Assembly: GCA_910587365.1 (NCBI GenBank)
Contig: CAJUKJ010000021.1
Location: forward strand, 1-25,410
DNA from: an uncultured Christensenellaceae bacterium
GTDB taxonomy: Bacteria > Bacillota > Clostridia > Christensenellales > Borkfalkiaceae
DNA: 25,410 bases
Direction of reading: 5' to 3'
Part shown: positions 6,533-13,794 of the stretch, piece by piece
How positions within the stretch are numbered: the stretch's first letter is position 1
How the letters are laid out: every line of letters begins with the position of its first letter
Translations under genes and position numbers: made by a program
Notes under the pieces: model-generated
Told to the model about the DNA's origin: nothing
Seen by the model: only the letters and a program-made list of their open reading frames with translations
Database searches by the model: none

Positions 6533-7757
6533 AGAAGCAAAGAAGTGCCTTTTAGCTTTTAAAGAGCGGTTGACCGAAGTTGAATTGGCAAAGGACAACG
6601 GAATAAATATTTTCGGCGCAGTGGGTATGCAGACGCAGGAAATTAAGCATTCGGCTTTTCTTGCCTGGCTTTTAAACCCTAAGCAGTTGCACGGGCTTAA
6701 TGGGTTGTTTTTACAAAAAGTTATTGAAAAACTTTTTATAATCAAAGTAGACGAAGCATTAAAAGCTAACAGTGAAATATTAGCGGAAAGTAAAATTAAG
6801 TCGGCAGAAGATTTATCCCATTTTTACAATGATAGCGAACTAATCGTCGAAACAGAAAAAGTAATCAACGGAGCGGATAGCAGGATTGATATATTTATCG
6901 AATCGAAAAAAACAAAAACAGTACTCGTCATTGAAAACAAAGTTTTTACGACTACGCACGACAATCAGCTTAGACGGTATGAGGAAAAACTTCTCGATCG
7001 AATCGATTGGAAAAAGATTTTCGTTTATCTTACACCCAATGGCGATATGCCGACGGACGGGAGTGAATATAACGAAAAGTGGTGTATATTCAGCTATAAA
7101 GCAATTTTAAATATAATAACCGAAATTTTGCGAAGTAGCGTTTTAAAGACGAATAAAAACTTGAAATTAAAATTTTTATTAGAGGATTACATAGATATGG
7201 TTGATACTAATATTTTAAAGGGAAATAAAGAGTTGCGCAGTCTTTGCAGACAGATACGCAGGGAACATAAGGAAGCATTCGACCTGCTTTTGGCTTATAC
7301 CGATAATGTTGATGAAGTTTTCAAGTATTGCACCGAGTGGGTAAAAAACAATATTAACGACATCTACATAGTAGTAGACAATAAGCGGAGTTTTGAATTT
7401 TATACAGACGGAATGGAGCTGTTTTTTATTAAAAATAATGAAAAAATCAATATTGACGAAAAGCGCATAAAATGCCGTTGCGGTTTTGGTTATAGTGAAA
7501 CGGTTGCCTGTGGTATATCTTTGATAAAAGACGGCGTTTCAGAGTGGAGCAATGCACAGCTTAAAATAAAAAACTTATTAGAACGCAATAAAATTATAGA
7601 CGGTGCGTACTTATCGTTGAAACAGTTTACAGTTTTACTTATGCCTGCAAAGGACAGGGAATTGGATTTTGATGTCGTAAAACCTGAGCTTGACGAAAGA
7701 TTGACAGAGTTTGCAGGCAAACTTCAAGAGTTTGACGCTATTTTAAAAACGCTATAA
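6498..7757 (+). CDS. PD-(D/E)XK nuclease superfamily protein
   Basis: This 419-residue protein has a PD-(D/E)XK core like the PDDEXK_4 (PF14281) group. An upstream Glu region (ELIVETEK, near 114-121) is followed by RIDI with Asp131, then VIENKV with the E-x-K pair Glu146 and Lys148, then QLRRY. These are the metal-binding and catalytic positions of the fold, so it should be an active DNA (possibly RNA) nuclease. The N-terminal region (about 35-60, EIKHSAFLAWLLNP) is typical of the group. The C-terminal 200 residues are unassigned and may carry specificity. It overlaps the membrane-protein gene and shares its repressor-controlled promoter. Base use is AT-richer to the eye than the ATPase or flotillin genes, suggesting transfer. 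Its target is unknown; anti-phage defence is an inference. Confidence 0.8.
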   Translation: MITDSNQKLQIEEAKKCLLAFKERLTEVELAKDNGINIFGAVGMQTQEIKHSAFLAWLLNPKQLHGLNGLFLQKVIEKLFIIKVDEALKANSEILAESKIKSAEDLSHFYNDSELIVETEKVINGADSRIDIFIESKKTKTVLVIENKVFTTTHDNQLRRYEEKLLDRIDWKKIFVYLTPNGDMPTDGSEYNEKWCIFSYKAILNIITEILRSSVLKTNKNLKLKFLLEDYIDMVDTNILKGNKELRSLCRQIRREHKEAFDLLLAYTDNVDEVFKYCTEWVKNNINDIYIVVDNKRSFEFYTDGMELFFIKNNEKINIDEKRIKCRCGFGYSETVACGISLIKDGVSEWSNAQLKIKNLLERNKIIDGAYLSLKQFTVLLMPAKDRELDFDVVKPELDERLTEFAGKLQEFDAILKTL

Positions 7758-7758
7758 A

Positions 7759-7802
7759 AAGCAAAAGAACTGCGCCGAATGTTCAGCGCAGTTCTTTTGC
7801 TT
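7759..7802. terminator. Bidirectional terminator between nuclease and flotillin genes
   Basis: A perfect 17-bp stem (7759-7775 with 7786-7802) has a 10-nt loop and A-rich/T-rich ends. It lies just after the nuclease stop and 24 bp beyond the convergent flotillin stop. Confidence 0.85.
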
Positions 7803-7825
7803 AATTAAATTTGTTATTCAAAATT

Positions 7826-9238
7826 TTACTCTTCGTCCGTTTTGGGCTGTTCTGCATTTTCCGCATTTTGGGGTGCGATTATTTTAGGTATCTTCAAGCC
7901 CGCCATAGAGTAGAGGTCGTCGAGAGGGGGAAGGGATTTCAGCATACCCGACACAAAGTTTGCGGTTGCGGTTTTGCCCTCGGCGTTCTGTCCGCCGTCC
8001 CAGACGGTAACCTTGTCGATTTTAAGGTTCTTAATTGCTTCGACCTGCGTTGAAACAAGCTCTTCGAGTTTGTCGGCAATCATAAGGCGTACAGCCTCGT
8101 CCGCGGTACCCGCCGCCTTGACAAGTTTATCCATACCTTCGGCTTGCTTTGAAAGGGTTTCGTAAACGCCCCTTGCCTCGGCTTCCATCTTTGCGAAAAT
8201 AGCGTCCGCTTCGCCCTTTGCGCGGCGGCGGATGTTTTCCGCTTCCGCATCGGCTTCTATTTCGACTTTTCTCTTTTCGATTTCGGACGCGACGATTATG
8301 TCGGCTTCTTTGGTTGCCTTTTCCCTTGAAGCACGTGCAATTTCGGCTTCCTTTTCCGCCGCATAGCTTTCTTCCTTTGCCTTAGCTGCCTGAACGTTTT
8401 CGGACGCAACTGCTATCTTCATAGCCTCGGCTTCCTTCTGTCGGAGCAGGGCTTTCGATTGTGCGATTTCGGCTTTCGCCTTGTTTTCGCCCTCGATGGC
8501 TTTGCTTTCGGCTTCCGCAACGTTTATACGCTGTGCCATCTGTGCGTTCGCTTCGCCTATCGCGCCCTTTTTGTTTTCTTCGGCGACGGAAATTTTCGCG
8601 TCGTTAATAGCCTTTGCAGCCGCTTCTTTACCGAGCGCGACTATGTATCCGCTTTCGTCCGAAATGTCGGTCATATTGACGTTTATGAGCTTTAAGCCTA
8701 ATTTTTTGAGTTCGCCCTCGACGTTTCTTGAAATAGCTTCGAGGAATTTGTCACGGTCGGTGTTAATTTCCTCAATCTCCATCGTTGCGATAACAAGACG
8801 AAGCTGACCGAAGATAATATCCTTTGCAAGGTCGGATATCTCTTTGAGTTGCAGACCTAAAAGTCTTTCGGCTGCGTTCTGCATAACCGTGGGGTCGGTG
8901 GAAATACCTACCGTAAAAATCGAGGGGACGTCGATACGGATATTCTGCTTTGAAAGCGCGTTCTTTAAATCGACGGATATCGAAAGGGGGGTTAGGTCAA
9001 GGAAGGTGTAGGACTGTACGAACGGCCAAACGAGGGCCGCGCCGCCGTGTACACACTTCGCACTGCGGTAAGTTCCGTCCTTATTGGGCGAAATTTTACC
9101 GTAAATTACCATAATTTTATCGGAGGGGCATTTTTTATATCTCGTAAATACGACAAGCATGATAAGCACGATTATCAAAATTACGACTACGGCAACGATT
9201 ATACCTATCGTTGAACCCGCCGAAAGTAAATTTTTCAT
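7826..9238 (-). CDS. floT: Flotillin-like SPFH-domain protein
   Basis: This 470-residue protein has one N-terminal membrane helix (about 10-32), an SPFH/band-7 domain (about 35-215) and a long Ala/Glu/Lys coiled coil (about 215-370) rich in EAE and KAK heptads, then a C-terminal region ending in an acidic tail. This is the architecture of Bacillus FloT/YuaG, which oligomerises on the inner membrane and organises membrane domains. Its ATG overlaps the stop of the NfeD-like gene upstream (TAATG), with a GGAG site inside that gene. NfeD and flotillin are a standard operon pair. Length and domain order are normal. Transcription comes from the promoter at 9986-10014. Confidence 0.93.
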   Translation of the reverse strand: MKNLLSAGSTIGIIVAVVVILIIVLIMLVVFTRYKKCPSDKIMVIYGKISPNKDGTYRSAKCVHGGAALVWPFVQSYTFLDLTPLSISVDLKNALSKQNIRIDVPSIFTVGISTDPTVMQNAAERLLGLQLKEISDLAKDIIFGQLRLVIATMEIEEINTDRDKFLEAISRNVEGELKKLGLKLINVNMTDISDESGYIVALGKEAAAKAINDAKISVAEENKKGAIGEANAQMAQRINVAEAESKAIEGENKAKAEIAQSKALLRQKEAEAMKIAVASENVQAAKAKEESYAAEKEAEIARASREKATKEADIIVASEIEKRKVEIEADAEAENIRRRAKGEADAIFAKMEAEARGVYETLSKQAEGMDKLVKAAGTADEAVRLMIADKLEELVSTQVEAIKNLKIDKVTVWDGGQNAEGKTATANFVSGMLKSLPPLDDLYSMAGLKIPKIIAPQNAENAEQPKTDEE

Positions 9239-9849
9239 TATTCTTCTCCTTTAATTAAATTATCTTGTTCAGTTTTTTGTATTTTTTTAACAACCGTACA
9301 TTCGTTTTCCGTCGCAACAATCTCGACGGCTTCGTCCACGGAAAGCTTTTCGGCGTCGTCTGTAACGGCGTCAAGCTCCATAAATCTGCCCTGCGCGTTC
9401 AGCGTTATTTTTCCGCGTCCGCTTCTTGCAGGGGGGACGGAAACGTAAACGGTTGCGCGTTGTCCCACGAGCTTTTCGGTCTGAACCGTGCCGTTGCATT
9501 GCAGCTTATACAGTGCTTTGAACGCAATAACCACAACAGCCATTGCAATACCGCCGGCTATAAGTGCGATTATAATCGAAAGCCACTGTATTTTGGGCGC
9601 GACGGCGCACATTAAAAGACCCGTCCAGCTTCCCACCGCAAAAAATGCAGTCAGGCTTTTGGTTGTGAAAATGGAAACGCCCGAATCGCCGTCAACGTCT
9701 ATATCTCCGTCGCCGTCGATATCCACGTCGCCTCCGAATGACGAAAAACACATTAACACTATTTGCACTATAAGAAAAACGGTGGAAACTATTCCCAGCC
9801 AGAAATAAATCTGCTCCATTACGGACAGTCCTAAAAACCATTCTTTCAT
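9238..9849 (-). CDS. NfeD-like membrane protein (YuaF type)
   Basis: This 203-residue protein has a helix near 13-34, an acidic loop (41-55), two further helices (about 68-88 and 92-115), and a C-terminal beta-rich OB-fold domain (about 125-190; LVGQRATVYVSVPPARSG), the NfeD signature. NfeD proteins pair with SPFH proteins and are thought to assist flotillin scaffolds. I chose the ATG at 9849 because an AGGAGG site lies 7-8 nt upstream; a longer reading to 10092 runs through the promoter and leader. The loop holds two DxDxDG motifs (DVDIDG and DIDVDG), like Ca2+-binding loops. It overlaps the flotillin start by one base. Confidence 0.85.
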   Translation of the reverse strand: MKEWFLGLSVMEQIYFWLGIVSTVFLIVQIVLMCFSSFGGDVDIDGDGDIDVDGDSGVSIFTTKSLTAFFAVGSWTGLLMCAVAPKIQWLSIIIALIAGGIAMAVVVIAFKALYKLQCNGTVQTEKLVGQRATVYVSVPPARSGRGKITLNAQGRFMELDAVTDDAEKLSVDEAVEIVATENECTVVKKIQKTEQDNLIKGEE

Positions 9850-9944
9850 ATTTAACCTCCTTAATTTAAGTAATTCTTCACTGCGCGTTGAAAAACCCGT
9901 TACAATTATTATATAAACGCAGTGTGAAATAAGTAAACAAAAAT

Positions 9945-9962
9945 TCGATAAAATTTTATCGA
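9945..9962. promoter_or_regulatory. Perfect 18-bp palindrome in the nfeD-flotillin leader
   Basis: TCGATAAAATTTTATCGA is a perfect palindrome about 17-34 bp downstream of the expected transcription start of the promoter at 9986-10014 and about 95 bp before the NfeD start. The lack of a loop makes a repressor site more likely than an RNA hairpin. No regulator gene lies nearby. Confidence 0.5.
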
Positions 9963-9985
9963 TTAACCGTTTACCACTACAATAC

Positions 9986-10014
9986 AGTATACACCCTATA
10001 ATTTGCAAGGTCAA
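9986..10014 (-). promoter_or_regulatory. Promoter of the nfeD-flotillin operon
   Basis: On the minus strand TTGACC (10014-10009) and TATACT (9991-9986) have a 17-bp spacer. It gives a leader of about 130 nt before the NfeD start. Confidence 0.65.
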
Positions 10015-10073
10015 GGGGGCAAAAAGAAAATTTCTCCAAAAACCCCCAAATTTCGGGTTAGTAAAATATATGT

Positions 10074-10102
10074 TTGACAAAATATTCTTCATATTGTAAT
10101 AT
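10074..10102 (+). promoter_or_regulatory. Promoter of the 10139 gene
   Basis: TTGACA (10074-10079) and TAATAT (10097-10102) have a 17-bp spacer, about 30 nt upstream of the start region. It is back to back with the nfeD-flotillin promoter. Confidence 0.75.
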
Positions 10103-10138
10103 TATGTTGATGAAAAAACAGTCAACGGAGGATATATT

Positions 10139-11962
10139 ATGGCAAAAATTTTGTCTGAAACCGAAAGACGGCTTCAAAAAAAACTTATTCCGTTAAATAT
10201 ATTCGTATGCTTACTCGCGCTTGTTGCTGCGGTATCGCTGATAATAACGCCGTTTATAAAGCTTGACGTCGGAAAAATTCTCGGCAGTGAAACCGTAATG
10301 CAATTTGCCGAGGAAAAGCTTGAAGAAATGGTAAAGGACAGCGGGGAAGTTCCCGAAGGTCAAGTGGACTATACCCCCGTTATTTCTTCGGTCGTTAAAA
10401 ACGTTATGTCCGAAGCAGAGGGCGACGTATCTTTAACTACGTTAACTTTGTTCAAAGCCGCTATTGCAAAAGGAAGCAAGTCCGAAGTGCTTATGGAGCA
10501 GGTTTTTTATACGGGGCTTGTGGATAAGCTTATTGACAGCGTTGCGGAAGCGGTTGCAAACGTGTTGGACACCCCCGAAGGCAAAACGGTCGTTCAGGAG
10601 GCAATGGTGCTTGCCATAACCACGCAGGTTGCCCAAAACCTTCCCGAAAACATTACGGTAAACCGGCAAAAGCTTTCCGAATTGACAAACACCCTTCTTA
10701 CAATCGACGGCAAGGATAGGGTCGGTGCGGAAGAGGTTGTAACGCAGTTCGTTAACGGTATGGACGGTTTGTTCGGCGATGGATACGACATCGGCGGAAG
10801 CAAGGAAAATATTAAAAATTACGTAATGGATTTGTACGACGACACCGTTACCGAGCTTGAAGGGAAAGAGCAGGGTTTTTCCGTTGAAGCTATGATATGC
10901 GTCGCCGTTTCCAAAAATACAGACCTCGGCAATTTCAACCTCGGCGAGCTTATAAGTGGTATGTTGCCTAAAAACGATGAAGAAAAGCCCGCAGCAGCTA
11001 TAAATTATACGGTTGCCGAAGGCGAAGAAGAGGGCGAACCCGATTTGCCTTCCGAAGGGGAAGAGCCTTCTCCGATTCCCCCCGAAACGGGAAGTACCGA
11101 CGGGGGAAGCGCGTTGGTATGCACTACATATCCCGAATTAATGGACGCAATGGGGCTTGGCAAAGACGACGTTGAAGCCTTAAAGGAAGATTTAAAGGTT
11201 GCATTAAGGGGAATGGTAGACGATTACGTAGGCGGCTATGCGCAATATATCGACAAGTATTGGTACGCGCTTTTCGCTCCGCTCTTGTTTGTGTTGCCGT
11301 GGGTAATACTTTTCCTTTTCTCTTTCTTCCATATGCTTGCAAAGAACAAAAGGTTTATGATGTGGTACGTCAAGCTGTATAGCTGGCTGCCCTGTATTGC
11401 GTGCGGAGTAGTTCCGCTTATCGCGCCGCTCGTCGCGCCGAAGCTGTTCGCGCTTTTGGGTATCGAGCTTGCGGCGGAGCAGAGTTCGCTAATTCTTACG
11501 GTACTGGGCGGAATTTCCACCCTTACCTGGATAAGCGGCGGCTGCTATTTAATGCTTTGGCTTGTATCTGTTTTCTGGGCTTTCCCCATTAAGCACAAGA
11601 TAAGGAAGGAACGCAAGCTATGCAAACAGGCAATGAAGAACGGCACTTATTCTTACGATAACTATTCCGATTACGGAAGTTACGGCGGAAAAGGTAAAAA
11701 GAAGGGCAAAAAAGGCAAACGCGGCGACGTATACGCCCCCGACGCTTACGGCTCTTCCTACGGCTCCGGTTACGGTTACGGGGATAGCTACGGCTCGGAT
11801 TACGGTTCCGGTTACGGCGGAGGATACGGTTCTTCCTACGGCGGCTACGACGACGGAGGCTTTGACGACGACTACGATTACGACTCGTTCGGATATCCTC
11901 CCTACGACCCTTACGGCTCTTCCTACGGAAGTATTTACGACGACGATGACGACGATTATTAA
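10139..11962 (+). CDS. Four-TM membrane protein with Gly/Ser/Tyr/Asp-rich tail
   Basis: I do not recognise this 607-residue protein. It has a helix near 18-42, a large mostly helical domain presumed outside (about 43-373) that includes a Glu/Pro-rich acidic segment (about 295-322), helices near 375-400, 409-438 and 450-485, then a cytoplasmic tail. The tail starts with a basic stretch (KGKKKGKKGKRG), continues as repeated YGS/GYG units mixed with Asp, and ends in DDDDDDY; residues 501-607 are essentially all low complexity. A GGAGG site precedes the ATG, and the gene has its own strong promoter and terminator. The tail resembles prion-like, phase-separating tails such as that of human FUS, an analogy only. 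Confidence 0.8.
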   Translation: MAKILSETERRLQKKLIPLNIFVCLLALVAAVSLIITPFIKLDVGKILGSETVMQFAEEKLEEMVKDSGEVPEGQVDYTPVISSVVKNVMSEAEGDVSLTTLTLFKAAIAKGSKSEVLMEQVFYTGLVDKLIDSVAEAVANVLDTPEGKTVVQEAMVLAITTQVAQNLPENITVNRQKLSELTNTLLTIDGKDRVGAEEVVTQFVNGMDGLFGDGYDIGGSKENIKNYVMDLYDDTVTELEGKEQGFSVEAMICVAVSKNTDLGNFNLGELISGMLPKNDEEKPAAAINYTVAEGEEEGEPDLPSEGEEPSPIPPETGSTDGGSALVCTTYPELMDAMGLGKDDVEALKEDLKVALRGMVDDYVGGYAQYIDKYWYALFAPLLFVLPWVILFLFSFFHMLAKNKRFMMWYVKLYSWLPCIACGVVPLIAPLVAPKLFALLGIELAAEQSSLILTVLGGISTLTWISGGCYLMLWLVSVFWAFPIKHKIRKERKLCKQAMKNGTYSYDNYSDYGSYGGKGKKKGKKGKRGDVYAPDAYGSSYGSGYGYGDSYGSDYGSGYGGGYGSSYGGYDDGGFDDDYDYDSFGYPPYDPYGSSYGSIYDDDDDDY

Positions 11963-11968
11963 AATACG

Positions 11969-12002
11969 AAAGAAACAGGTTTTTTAAGCCTGTTTCTTTT
12001 TA
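11969..12002 (+). terminator. Terminator after the 10139 gene
   Basis: AAAGAAACAGG (11969-11979) pairs with CCTGTTTCTTT (11989-11999), followed by Ts. It lies 7 nt after the stop and 14 nt before the next gene, which may depend on read-through. Confidence 0.7.
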
Positions 12003-12012
12003 AAAGAAGATT

Positions 12013-12828
12013 ATGAAAAAGTTATATAAACTCAGTTTGGTTGTACTTGTGCCGATTATTACGGGAATAGCGTTGTGCGTTGGCGGTTACGCCGCAAAGA
12101 ACGAGCAGGTCTTGCTTATAGGGTTCAGGGTGCTTCAAATAGGTTTACCCGTTACTATGTTCGTTTTAGTTGTCGTGGGGCTTATACTTATGATTACGGG
12201 CAGGCTTTTCGACGACCCGCCTTCAAATTCCGATGACGGTAAAAATAATACGGACGGCAATAAAAGCAGTAGCCGTAAATCGATAAAAACGAGGGAAGAG
12301 GAGTATTCCGAAATAAATGAAGTCAATTCTTCCCACGGCTATGACAGCACGTTGAAGAGCGGCGAGTATATGATGGAGCATACGTCAAATAACTATAAGC
12401 ACGCAACCGACAAGGAAAAGGTATTCGGCTGGCTGTTTTTCGCGTTTCTTATAATAGACTTCGCGCTTATACCCATATTTGCCTTTTTGGGTATAATGAT
12501 TGGCGCGCTCGTATGCTTTTGCCTGTTTGCAGGCACTATACTGTTGGCGGGTATTATTAAATTCATACTTGAAAAGACCTCTATGCGCGTAAGCAAAAGC
12601 AAGCTGAAAGACGCAAAGATAATTTGCGGTACGGTAAAAGCGTGTTTACTGTCAAGCACGTCGGGGTACGGCGGGCGGTATACCACAAGGATATCCAAGG
12701 TTACTTACAGGGTCAAAATCGAAGCCGACGGCAAAGAATATACGGCGTATACGGACAAATTTTTTGAAGAGGGCGAAAGCGTAAATTTTGCTGTAACGGG
12801 CAAAAGCCGCGCTACGATAACAGACTAA
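12013..12828 (+). CDS. Uncharacterised four-TM membrane protein
   Basis: This 271-residue protein has helices near 7-27 and 34-57, a hydrophilic Ser/Asn/Asp-rich region (about 65-130), and a second hydrophobic pair near 138-185. Its C-terminal domain (about 198-271) is beta-rich with repeated Lys/Glu/Tyr strands (KVTYRVKIEADGKEYTAYT), recalling the DUF3592/NfeD-like beta domains attached to small membrane proteins. I cannot assign a family. Only a weak AAGAAG ribosome site precedes the ATG, and no promoter is obvious beyond the preceding gene's terminator, so expression probably relies on read-through. No clear terminator follows. Confidence 0.7.
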   Translation: MKKLYKLSLVVLVPIITGIALCVGGYAAKNEQVLLIGFRVLQIGLPVTMFVLVVVGLILMITGRLFDDPPSNSDDGKNNTDGNKSSSRKSIKTREEEYSEINEVNSSHGYDSTLKSGEYMMEHTSNNYKHATDKEKVFGWLFFAFLIIDFALIPIFAFLGIMIGALVCFCLFAGTILLAGIIKFILEKTSMRVSKSKLKDAKIICGTVKACLLSSTSGYGGRYTTRISKVTYRVKIEADGKEYTAYTDKFFEEGESVNFAVTGKSRATITD

Positions 12829-12991
12829 AACTTACATAATTAAAACAGCGGAATGCGGGTTGATTTTAAAAAACTTTATATAATGTAGAAAAATTTACTT
12901 ATTTATTATGTACAATTAGACATATATATGATGTTCATTGCCGACGGTATAATGCATAAATTATAAAAAAAATAAAATATTGCGCGGGGCG

Positions 12992-13049
12992 TTGACTTTT
13001 AAATAACCTGCAAGTATAATAAATGTGATATCAAAACGACATCACATTT
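12992..13049 (+). promoter_or_regulatory. ABC-operon promoter with inverted repeat at the start site
   Basis: TTGACT (12992-12997) and TATAAT (13015-13020) have a 17-bp spacer. Directly after the -10, AAATGTGAT (13021-13029) and its exact complement ATCACATTT (13041-13049) flank an 11-nt gap, covering the expected start site. This suits a repressor site, for example a GntR/YtrA type, or a 5' mRNA stem. The rest of 12829-12991 is AT-rich with nothing I can call. Confidence 0.7.
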
Positions 13050-13068
13050 TAATTTTCGGAGAAACACG

Positions 13069-13794
13069 ATGCAAAACAAAATTTTGGAAATTAAGAATTT
13101 TTCTAAAACATATCCCGGCGGGAAGAGGGCGGTGGACGGACTCTCGCTCGATATTTGCGCAGGGGATATATACGGGTTTATCGGTCAGAACGGAGCGGGG
13201 AAGACCACTACCCTTCGTGCGGTTTCGGGGATATTGCAGTTTGACGAAGGCGAAATTTTAATCGACGGCAATTCGGTTAAAGCCCAACCCGTTTTATGCA
13301 AATCCATCTCGGCGTATATTCCCGATAATCCCGATATATACGAATTTTTAACGGGAACGCAATATTTGAACTATATCGCCGATATTTTCCGCGTAGACCA
13401 AAAGACGCGTTCGGAGAAAATAGTCAAGTACGCAGATATGTTCCGTATACTCGACGATTTGGGCAAGCTCGTTTCTTCGTATTCTCACGGAATGAAGCAA
13501 AAACTCGTAATAATAAGCGCGCTGTTGCATTCTCCCAAGCTCCTTATTTTAGACGAACCGTTCGTCGGGTTAGACCCCGAAGCGGCGTTTAAACTTAAAT
13601 CGGTGTTTAAAGAGATATGCGGGCAGGGGTGCGCAATTTTCTTTTCGACTCACGTATTGGACGTTGCCGAAAAGCTGTGCAACAAAATAGCAATAATAAA
13701 GGGCGGCAAACTCATAGCGTGCGGCGATACGGACGAAGTCCGCGGAGATTCAAGCCTTGAAAAGGTATTTATGGAGGTGCTTGAAAACAAATGA
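13069..13794 (+). CDS. ABC transporter ATP-binding protein
   Basis: This 241-residue ATPase powers the membrane protein encoded next to it. It has Walker A GQNGAGKTT (39-47), a signature variant YSHGMKQ starting at Tyr138, Walker B with Asp162 and Glu163 (ILDEPFVGLDP), and an H-loop His195 (STHVLDVAE). The SHGMKQ signature and short length are typical of ABC-2-type exporters such as the YtrB and bacitracin/NatA groups. A GGAG site precedes the ATG. Its TGA overlaps the permease ATG (ATGA), so the two are coupled. Substrate cannot be read from sequence. Confidence 0.93.
   Translation: MQNKILEIKNFSKTYPGGKRAVDGLSLDICAGDIYGFIGQNGAGKTTTLRAVSGILQFDEGEILIDGNSVKAQPVLCKSISAYIPDNPDIYEFLTGTQYLNYIADIFRVDQKTRSEKIVKYADMFRILDDLGKLVSSYSHGMKQKLVIISALLHSPKLLILDEPFVGLDPEAAFKLKSVFKEICGQGCAIFFSTHVLDVAEKLCNKIAIIKGGKLIACGDTDEVRGDSSLEKVFMEVLENK

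Noticed and set aside
5522..7757. Prophage remnant
   Set aside because: Only the repressor is phage-like; no integrase, structural genes or attachment repeats were seen.
12860..12884. Possible promoter TTGATT...TATAAT in the gap before the ABC operon
   Set aside because: Spacer is only 13 bp; the 12992-13020 promoter is far better.
13028..13039. Shared 12-mer ATATCAAAACGA with 22508-22519, possible common regulatory site
   Set aside because: Several 12-base matches are expected by chance in 25 kb, and the surrounding structure differs.
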